Assembly (NCBI RefSeq): GCF_003711515.1
Contig: NW_021167079.1
Span: 7,434,385 to 7,498,384 of the forward strand
Source of the DNA: Sodiomyces alkalinus F11
Taxonomy: Eukaryota > Ascomycota > Sordariomycetes > Glomerellales > Plectosphaerellaceae
DNA length: 64,000 nt
Reading direction: 5' to 3'
A program made the translations under genes and the position numbers. Positions 54,501 to 64,000 of the stretch are shown here, piece after piece; within the stretch, counting starts at the first letter, position 1; every line of letters starts with the position of its first letter. A model generated the notes under the pieces. It was not told the origin of the DNA and ran no database searches. It was given only the letters and a program-made list of their open reading frames with translations.

Positions 54501-57500
54501 AGTCCATACAGGTGGCGAACCGATCGTCCTTGGAACACGGTGTGCTTCCTTTGTTGGACATACGCAAAGCTGCTGGCATACCTCCTGGCGAAACCCTCTA
54601 CGATTTGCTTTTCGTCTACCAGCAGTCTCTGTACAGCGCAGAACGGCGGTCCAGCCCGCTGCGCGAGTTATCCCATCACGACTCACTGGAAACGAAGTTA
54701 CTCCTGGAAGTTGAGCCGACTGATGATAGCTTCGTATGCCAAATCACTTACCATGCGGATGCGATCTCACCAGAACAAGCTGAGGTCATGATCCAAGAGC
54801 TTGACCACATCTGCCAGCATTTTCTCAGCCAACCCATGAGTCAAGTCTCAGATGCAGGACATTGTTTGCCCGCCAGACTGAAGTCGCTCTTCAACCTCAG
54901 ACCATCTGCCTATTCGGGATGTCCGGACCTAGCGTCAAGCTTCGAGCAGACGGCATCCAATGCCCCCAACTCCCCGGCAATCTGCTTTGCCAACGCAATC
55001 TTTGAGACATCCGCTGATGTCGAGACCATTTCCTACGCTGAGCTCAACCAACGCTCTAACCAGGTGGCCTGGTACCTTCGCCATCACCATGGAGCTGAAG
55101 GGGGGGTTGTCGGCGTCATCATGGAGAAGTCCATCATGCTTTATGTCGCCATTCTTGGCGCTCTGAAGGCCGGCTATGGATATCTTCCACTGCTCCCGAC
55201 AACTCCAATTGACAGGATGCGCTTTATCCTCGAACAAGCACCTGTGAAGGCCTGCTTAGTCGATCGAGAAACGTCGGCACTGCTTCTGAATGCCGGATTT
55301 TCATCGTGCAGCCTTGTTTACCCTCAACAAGTCGACCTGTCGACTTTCCCTCTGAGTAACCCTGGGCGGAATGTTGTCGGCTCGAATACTGCCTTTGTTA
55401 TTTACACATCGGGGACTACCGGGACACCGAAAGGTATTGCGGTCACTCATCTCAACATCACAAGCAACCTGGATGCCTTAGCTTCCATCTACCCTGCCGA
55501 TAGTCAAGCCCGTCTCTTGCAGCTCTGCTCGCAGGCGTTTGACGTCTCGGTGTTCGAGATATTCTTCACTTGGACCATTGGAGGCTGTCTCTGCTCCGGA
55601 ACACACGACAATCTGTTCGTCGATCTGGAGCACTCTATACGCTTGCTTGACTGCACTCACCTTAGCTTGACGCCCACCGTGGCCGCCCTGATCGACCCAC
55701 GAAGGGTCCCAAAGGTCCAATTCTTAGTAACAGCGGGTGAGCCCATGACTTCGACCGTTGCACAGAAATGGATGGGTCACTTATTCCAAGGTAAGTCGGT
55801 GTTCTCGCCCCCTTTCTTGCGCTGTGCTCTTATATCCTCATCTGACCTTACGCAGGGTACGGGCCCGCCGAGACAACCAACATTTGCTCCGTCAAGAGAA
55901 TGGCAGAGGGAGACTATATCAATCACCTAGGATTCGTACTACCAAACACCTCGGCTCTCGTTCTTGCCCCCGATACTCTCAACCCTGTTCCGTTGGGAGC
56001 CTTTGGCGAATTTTGCTTCGGCGGCGATCAGGTTGCCCGGGGCTATCTCAACCTCCCGGATCTCACCTCCACGAAATTTGTGGATCATCCCGAATTTGGC
56101 CGCATCTATCGCTCTGGGGACATGGGTCGCATGTTGTCGGATGGATCCTTGTTAGTCCTGGGGCGAATGGACGGCCAAGTCAAGTTGCGAGGTCAGAGAG
56201 TTGAGACTGGCGAAATCGACACGATCATCACCTCGTCTGGCATCGCAGCCTCGAGCGCGTCTCTCATTTTCCGCTATACTGAGTCCTCCCCGGAGCAACT
56301 GGTGGCATTCTACGTCCCCGGGAACCTCAATATTCACACTGGCGGTCTTCTGGTGTTGGACGACGCCCTTACTGCGTCGAACCAAGCTCTGTTCGAGCTG
56401 CTCGAGTCCCGGTTGCCGTCCTACATGATTCCCACCTACCTCATCCCAGTTTCAGAGATTCCCCGTACGTCCAGTGGGAAGGTTAACAGAGCGAGACTTC
56501 TGTGCGACTTCAGAGAATGTACTCAAGAGGACTTGAACAATGCGGTTGCTTCTAGTGCCAAGTCTTCAGCCTCTAAGCAGAAGGACGACGAGAATTGGAC
56601 AGAAGCAGAAGAGCACATTGCAAGGAGTGTTTCTGGAGTCCTCAACACTCCCCTTGACGGTCTCAGTCGATGGCAGTCGTTATTTGCGGTCGGGCTCGAC
56701 TCCATCACGGCCATCTCAGTATCCAGATCACTTGAATCGGAATTTCAAAGGCGGATACCCATCTCGTCTATTCTCCGACATCCCTCTATTGCGCGGTTAG
56801 CCCGGTTGATGGAAGCACAAACACCTGCCGAGAGTACTTCCGAACACATCCCTCAGAGGCCGGAATTCTTCGATGCTGCCCATGTCAATCAGATAAAGGA
56901 AAGTTTTGCAGCGGTTGGAAAGGACATTGACACCATCCTACCATGTGCGCCGCTACAGGAGGCTATGCTCTCGACAACAAGCGACTCCTATTCGAATCAA
57001 CTGGTCCTCCGTCTCAACGCCTCCGTGAATACTGTGCAGTCCTCCTGGGACCAGGTTGTGCAACGCCACGCAATTCTCAGGACGTGCTTCATGACCACTT
57101 CGGATTTCCGCTACCCAATTGTCCAAGTTGTTCTGTCTAGCTGGGAAATAAGCTGGACGGTGTCAGAGTGCGAAACCTTGGAGGAGGCTACCCAAACTGC
57201 CAAGCGTGGAGTCCCGGACGCGCTCGATTCTCAAATCCCTCCATACTCGCTCGAGCTGTTCAAGATGGACGGAGAAACCCATCTCATCTTCTCCTGCCAC
57301 CATGCTGTCTACGACGGAGAATCCATGCATATCTTGCTTGAAGAAGTCGAAGCCCTCGTCAGGGGAGAAACCCTTCTTCCTGCCCCTTGCCCTGAGCCCG
57401 TCCTTCGCCATATCCTGACGCTGCCAGAGTCCACTGTTGATTTCTGGAAAAGGCACTTCCAAGGGTTTCGAGCGCTGACTCCTACCACGAGGAGATTCAA

Positions 57501-60500
57501 GACCGACACCATGACTGAGAAACCCGCCCCAGACGGGTTGCCTCCCCAACCCTACCGCAATCGCATCTCCACACCTTTGTCTGACGTGCTCAAGACGGCA
57601 AGGAGCACTGGGACGTCCTTATTGGCTGTTACTCAGGCAATCTGGGCAATATCTCTGAGGCTTCTCCGAGGAGAATCAGACGTCTGTTTCGGAAACGTTT
57701 TGAGCGGTAGGACGATTCCCATCCATGGAATTCACCGACTTGCTTCGCCTTGCTTCAACACTATCCCTCTCCGTACGGAAGTCTCCTCTTCAATGCTTGT
57801 CAATGAACTCTTGAGAGAACTGCAGAGCCTCAACTCGGATCTCCTGACCTACCAGTTCACCCCCTTGAGGCTCATCCAAAAGCTGGTCTCTTCACGCTCA
57901 GAGCCCCTTTTCGACACTATTCTTCTGCTTCAACCAACCCGACGAACACGAGATGCTTCAGTATGGGAAGTGGTGGAAGATCGAGGGGCAATGGATGTGA
58001 GTTGCCGAACTGACATGGCGCATGAAATCTTCTGACTCCTGTTTCCCAACATGCTCAGGTACCCCTTGTATGTGAGATCGTACCGGATCCTGCAAATGAC
58101 TCTGTTGAGGTCTGCCTCCATTCGACCGGGTAAGCAATACCACTGGTTTGTCACGAAGTTGAAGTACTGATCATGCATTCCAGTCGCGAATTTACACTAG
58201 ACTCACTGCCCGCCCTTGCTGGGCTGGTAGGTCATGTTGCAGAACGCATAGTTCTCCACCCAGCCAGCATCATCCCAGAGAGGAGTGATCTCCCGAACGA
58301 GCTACAACTGAGCCTGCCAAAGCTCCCTACGATACAGCTACTAGATCAGGGGCTCGAGCCGAGAAAGAGCCATCCTCTCCCATTACGCCATCAGGACGAG
58401 GAAAACGAGGCCTGGACACCCCTCGAGAAGCGGATCCGGGCCGTGCTTTCGCAACTATCGGGAACAGTTGAACAGCAAATTGGACGACATACGACAATCT
58501 TCCAGCTGGGGCTCGATAGTATCAATGCCGTTCAAGTTGCAGCCCTCTTGCGACAGGATGGCCTCAAAATCTCGGCCCTGGATGTAATGAGGCTCCCTAG
58601 CTGCGCAAGCCTTGCTGAAAAGGTGGCGCAGTCAGAGCGAGACGAATCGGAGTCTCAACCTCGTTACGATATCAAGGACTTCCAGGCATCCGTGACGACA
58701 ACAGTTCAGAGGCGTGTACGGAATGTCTACGCAGTGGAAAAAGTCCTACCCTGCACGCCACTGCAGTGCGGCATGTTGGCCGACTTCATCCAGTCCCAGG
58801 GGCACGATTATTTCAACTATGTAGCTTTCGTCTTGCGAGATGGGATCACTCCGAGTGAGGTACAAAATTCCTGGGCAAAGCTATTTCAACACCGGTTCAT
58901 CTTAAGAACTGGGTTCACATCGGTCCAGAGTCCTCATACGACTTTTGCGATGGTTGTGTACTCACCCAACATCCCCCTTCCGGTTGAAAGCTATTCGGGA
59001 CAGGATAGGCCCTTCAACGAAGCAAAGTGGAAGCTCGACTCGGCTCATCGAGCTTTGAGATCTCTGGAACTTCCGCCGTGGAGGGTTGCCATTGCAGCTC
59101 AGGGCCACCAAACCACCATGTATCTCGCCATACACCATGCGCTGTATGATGCTGATTCGCTCCAAAGATTGCTGCATGATCTCGGTAGAGTTCTTAAAGG
59201 GCAAGAGCTCCAAGCAGAGACATGTCCCGAGGATGCCCTCTCTCTGATCCTCGGGGCGGCCTTGGATGACGGCGATTCCAAGCAGTACTGGGAGCAGATG
59301 GCTTCACGGACCACACTGAACAGGTTCCCTACCTTGACACCGCTGATAGAGAGGTCTGGACAGTTGCTCACCGAAGCATCAGTCTCCCGCCAGAGATTCT
59401 CGCAACTACAGCAATGTGCAAAGACGGCAGGTGTGTCTATTCAGTCTCTCATCCACGCAGCATGGACTCGAGTCCTTGCCGCCTATGTTGGGGAGGATGA
59501 CGTTGTTTTTGGCGCCGTTCTCTCGGGTAGGAATACACACATAAGTGATGCCTTTCTCCCTTGCATCAACACCGTTCCCATCATTGCCCGCAATGAGGCA
59601 TCAAACGCTGACCTCATTGACCAAATGGCACGGTACAATACGCAACTCGCGGCACATCAATATTCGCCTTTATCTCGAATCCAGAAGTGGCTGGGACACC
59701 CGAGTACTCGCCTTTTTGATACCTTGGTTGTCTATCAGAAGTTGTCCTCCAGCGTCCCCTCCGAATTACCTTGGAAAAAGGTTCACGATGAGGGCAGGCT
59801 AGACTACACCTTGTCTCTGGAGATCGAACCCTCCCTTGACGATACCATCGATGTAAGAATATCCTTTCGGACAGATGTACTGCCGCGAGATCAAGCCATC
59901 GTCATTCTGCACCAATTCGATGCGATACTCGAAGACCTCGCCCAATACCCCACCGCCACTGAGAGTGAACTCTGGCGACGACATCCTGAACTGATGTCCA
60001 TCAGCCCGCCAGTGGAACCCGAAATTCCCTCATCCGAGGTGTTCCTGCATGAATCCGTCGAAACGGCAGCGCGTCAGACGCCGACCCGGGTTGCCCTGGA
60101 GTTTGTGACGGGGTTCCAAGGCGAGATCCCGCAGAAAGAGAGCTGGACGTTCCAGGACCTCGATCACATGGGCAACAGGGTCGCCAACTTGCTGGCTTCA
60201 CGTGTAACTGGCCGCGGCATTGTTGCTCTTCACTTCGACAAGTGCCCGGAGGCATTCTTCTCTATTCTCGGTGTGCTGAAAGCGGGCTGTGCGTTCCTCG
60301 CCCTTGATCCATCGGCCCCGAAGGCCCGGAAAAAGTTCATCCTCGAAGACTCGAAAGCCGTTGCTCTCCTCGTCCAAAGCGACTCGTTGGATTTTCGGCC
60401 GTCGCAACCAGTGATCCAGGTCGGCTCGATGTCATTGGCACAGGCGTCTCAGGAGCCAGTGCATCTTGATCCTCCTCTGCACAAGACAGACACTTGTTAC

Positions 60501-63500
60501 TGCCTCTACACTTCAGGCACAACGGGTACACCCAAAGGATGCGAGATCACGCATGAGAACACCGTCCAGGCCATGAAGGCTTTCCAGCGTCTCTTCGAGG
60601 GACACTGGGACGACGACTCGAAGTGGCTTCAATTTGCGTCGTTCCATTTCGACGTCTCGGTCTTAGAGCAGTATTGGAGTTGGTCTGTCGGCATCCCACT
60701 CATTGCGGCACCCAGAGACCTGATTCTCGACGACATTGCGGCCACCATTCGACGTCTGGAGATTACCCATCTTGATCTCACACCAAGTCTGGCGCGTCTT
60801 CTAGATCCGAAAGACGTACCTAGTCTTGGCAAGGGCGTCTTTATCACGGGAGGCGAAGCTCTCAAACAGGAGATCCTGGATGTCTGGGGACCTCAGGAGG
60901 TCATCTACAACGCATACGGGCCGACCGAAGCCACAATCGGCGTCACCATGTACCAGCGAGTACCGCAGAATGGGCGCGCCTCCAATATCGGACGGCAGTT
61001 TGACAACGTGGGGTCATATGTCTTCCATCCTGGAACCGAGATCCCTGTCCTAAGCGGTGCAGTGGGCGAGCTCTGTGTCTCCGGAAAGCTCGTTGGTAAG
61101 GGGTATCTCAATCGGCCAGAGCTCACGGCAGAACGGTTCCCAAACCTCAAGGAGTTCAACGAGAGGGTCTATCGCACGGGTGACCTTGTTCGACGTCTAC
61201 ATAACGGTTGTTTCGATTTCCTTGGCCGCTCCGATGATCAAGTCAAGCTCCGAGGACAGAGACTGGAGATTGGAGAAATCAACCACGCCATTCGAAGCGG
61301 CGTGACGGATATTCATGATGTCGCCACCATGGTTTCCAAGCATCCCAAGGTCGATAAGGACTTGCTTGTTTCGTTTGTCACCTCTGGCCAGGCTCCCCAT
61401 CCAGGATCGACGCTGGAGGTGCGCAACGGACCCCTGACGTCTGAGCTGCGGCAGTCGGTTCTGCGAGCGTGTCGAGACAAGCTGCCTGGATACATGGTGC
61501 CCTCCCACATCTTTGAAATCTCCTACATTCCGCTGTCTGTCAACAACAAAGCGGACATGAAGACCTTAACCCAGCTATTCAAGTCCTTGTCTCCAGAGCA
61601 CTTGCTTCAGCTTTCACAAGTACCGAGGAGGACATCCGACGCGCCGCAAACCGATATCCAGCGGGCTGTGTTATCGGTGATCCGAGAGTTCACTGGTCTC
61701 TCCGGAGATGTGATGTCACTATCCAGTAACCTGTTCCAACTTGGGCTCGATTCGATTTCTTCTCTCCGCCTCGGGGCCCTCTTCCGAGATAGGGGGTCCA
61801 TCACCGTCTCGCCGTCTACGATACTACGCAACCCCGTTTTGTCTGACCTCGCGGAGGCTCTGAGCACCCACCGGACTACTGACAATATCGGTGCAACCCA
61901 AGAAGCCAAACAACGTATTCAGGCCTTTGGTCATCGCTTCCGCATCTTCGTCCTCCAGGAGCTTCGTCTTGATCAAGACGACATCGAATACATCGCGCCG
62001 TGCACTCCGCTACAAGAAGGCATGCTTTCTCGATCCTTGAGCCAGGCCGACGAGGCCTATTTTGTTACATTCCGATTACAACTTCAGGAAATGGTCTCTC
62101 TTGACCGGCTCCGAATGGCCTGGGAGAAGCTAGTGTCCTCTCATTCCATTCTTCGGACGCGGTTTGTCGAGACTCCGAGTGGTTTCGCCCAGGCTGCCAT
62201 CCGTTCAACCTGCTTCGAGTGGGATGACTTTGTCCTTGACGACGGTCATGAGGATGATGTCGATACCGTCGTGTCACAATCGCGAAGTCGCTGGATAGAG
62301 AGGAACCGCCAAAGCGTCACTGCCCCTTTGAAATTCCTTTCTGTTCATCGCCCGGGTGGGCGGCAGCTTGTCGTTCATATTTTCCACGGCCTCTACGACG
62401 GAATAAGTTTCGACTCGATGCTCAAGTGGGTGGCCAAGGAATACTCGGGACAACAACATTCGATGGTTGCCCCTTTCGTTGATGCCCTTCCTCATGGCCC
62501 GCTTCGGAACTTCGACTTCTCTCGTTCTTTCTGGTCCAAACACCTCGGGAACTGTTCTTTCGAAGCACTCCCAAAGACGATGAGAGGAGCTGGCAATCAT
62601 GTATCTGTTCGTCGCACGTTCGCGGCTGATGGACTGGACGTGGTGCGCAAGCAGAGCAACACAACTATGCAGAGCATTGTTCTTGGACTCTGGTCAACGA
62701 TCCTTGGAAGGTGCTTTACCGTAGGAGCTGCGACTGGGGTTGTCATCTCGGGACGAGCCATTGACATCCGCCAGTCTGAGGATATCATCGGGCCCTTGTT
62801 CAATACGCTCCCGTTCTATGCTGATGTCAAGCACCATAACTGGGAAAGTCTGGTAAAACGATGTCATGACTATCTTACGACGACTCTGGAGTTCCAGCAC
62901 ACGCCTCTTCGCAGCATTCAAAAGTGGTGCTCAGGCGGACGAGCTGTTTTCGATAACCTCTTCGTGTTCCAGGTTGATCCGGCAACTACCCCAGAAACCG
63001 ACTATCCCTGGACGGTTGTTGATGACTTTGCGGCGTCCGACTATCCGTTGGCATTCGAAGCCACTCTCGAGGCCGATAATACGCTACACATCCATATTGC
63101 GGCCCACGATAACCTGAGAACTGAACCCGACTTAGAAGTGCTGATCGATGAAATTGGCGAGATCCTTACCCTTGTTACCACGGGAGACGTTGGAAAATTA
63201 TCCCCGGGGTCTGAGGCATTGTCAGATGAAGGCTCGCCGTTCACTTCTCCGAATACGACAAACCCGAGTTCGACCGACAGCTTTACCTCTCCTTCGACGG
63301 ATATCAGCCCACCGGAACTGGCCATTTCAATCTTTGAGTGGACGGAACCATGCTTAACACTCCGGAAAGAGATAGCGGCGCTTGCCAAACTGCCCGTGGA
63401 AAGCGTATCGGAGCACTCTCCCATGCTTGAGCTGGGACTGGACAGCATCGACCTGGTCAGTCTTTCAGCGCGGCTCAAGAAGCAGGGACTTGGCATCACC

Positions 63501-64000
63501 ACGTCTCAGCTCGTAAAATCACGGACCATCGCGGAGATGTCGAAGATTCTAGGACATGCGCAGGTGGTGGGAGAAGGAGGGAAGGCCGGCGTCGCATTTG
63601 ATGAACTGAAGGTCCAACTTTGGGAGGCTGTTGGGTCAAGCGGGCTCAACATTGACATGGCTACTGTTGAGGCCGTGTTGCCGCCCACTCCGTTACAAGA
63701 GTCGATGATGGCCGACATGCTCGAGTCTGACTTTGAGAGATACTTCAACCACGACATTCTTGAAGTTGCGAGCCATGTTAATGTTCAGATGCTCTCTGAC
63801 GCCTGGCTGAAGGTTGTACAGCGATCACCCATACTGCGGACAACGTTTGTACAACTCGAGAACGTCCAAGTACAGCAGACCTTTTGCCAGGTTGTCCTCA
63901 AGGAACTACCGCCTAGGATTCGATCTTGTCCGTTTGCGGACAAGGAGGATATCGACAGCGTCATCTCAGAGCATCGACAGTATATCAGGGAGCAGAAAGG
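51527..64000 (+). CDS. sidC: Ferrichrome-type siderophore NRPS (SidC/NPS2, ferricrocin synthetase-like), 3' end beyond window
   Basis: Exons 51527-52599, 52672-55790, 55856-57996, 58059-58129 and 58184->64000 give at least 4073 residues. Domain order is A1 (45-544), T1 (Ser 603), C1 (681-1090), A2 (1110-1612), T2 (Ser 1679), C2 (1756-2163), T3 (Ser 2247), C3 (2318-2727), A3 (2750-3273), T4 (Ser 3325), C4 (3393-3803), T5 (Ser 3888), C5 (from 3960, cut). Motifs: YTSGSTGTPKG or YTSGTTGTPKG and GPTEA/GPAET in each A domain; GLDSI/GVDSL in each T; HHAIYDG, HHAVYDG, HHALYDA and FHGLYDG in C1-C4. Three A domains with extra A-less T-C units are typical of ferrichrome-family synthetases that reuse modules to build a cyclic hexapeptide. 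The start at 51527 could be replaced by the in-frame ATG at 51605. The divergent sidA supports siderophore function. Confidence 0.92.

Overview
The window is nuclear DNA of a filamentous ascomycete (Pezizomycotina, most likely a Sordariomycete). The evidence is short 50-160 nt GT-AG introns, GC-rich coding sequence, and a set of conserved fungal housekeeping genes beside secreted Thr/Ser-rich wall-type proteins and a ferrichrome-type NRPS. The species cannot be named from the sequence alone. All exon joins given here were read by eye from splice signals and reading frame.

Layout. 0.2-8.9 kb: an MFS transporter gene that appears frameshifted, then two divergently oriented secreted proteins: a GPI-anchored type and a 1189-residue repeat protein with fifteen ~45-residue repeats and four Cys modules. 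9.6-16.6 kb: housekeeping block (GPI16/PIG-T, LUC7, an RGG-box protein, an F-box protein). 16.6-23.9 kb: a 7.3-kb stretch without a credible gene, ending at a small Cys-rich conserved protein. 26.9-33.2 kb: a three-exon LAMTOR1-like gene, a secreted Thr-rich protein, a ZNF830-like zinc-finger protein and MED7. 34.0-44.4 kb: BYE1 (PHD-TFIIS-SPOC), proteasome alpha subunit PRE9, a PAP2 lipid phosphatase, a WW/FF-domain protein, and a Nudix/eIF2B-like fusion.

44.9-64.0 kb is the most notable part: a divergent siderophore locus. sidA (L-ornithine N5-monooxygenase) lies on the minus strand, and a very large NRPS of the SidC/NPS2 ferricrocin-synthetase type lies on the plus strand and runs off the right edge. 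They are separated by a 4.6-kb intergenic region. Near its middle are three exact matches to the iron-regulator (SreA-type GATA factor) site ATCWGATAA, two of them as an inverted pair one base apart, with CCAAT boxes nearby. SidA makes N5-hydroxyornithine, the committed precursor. After acylation by an enzyme not in this window, the NRPS would condense it with small amino acids into a cyclic hexapeptide hydroxamate siderophore.

Both sidA introns are multiples of three and free of stop codons, and SidA carries an 11-fold Gly-His tract near its N terminus. No tRNA, rRNA, transposon or CRISPR array could be supported.
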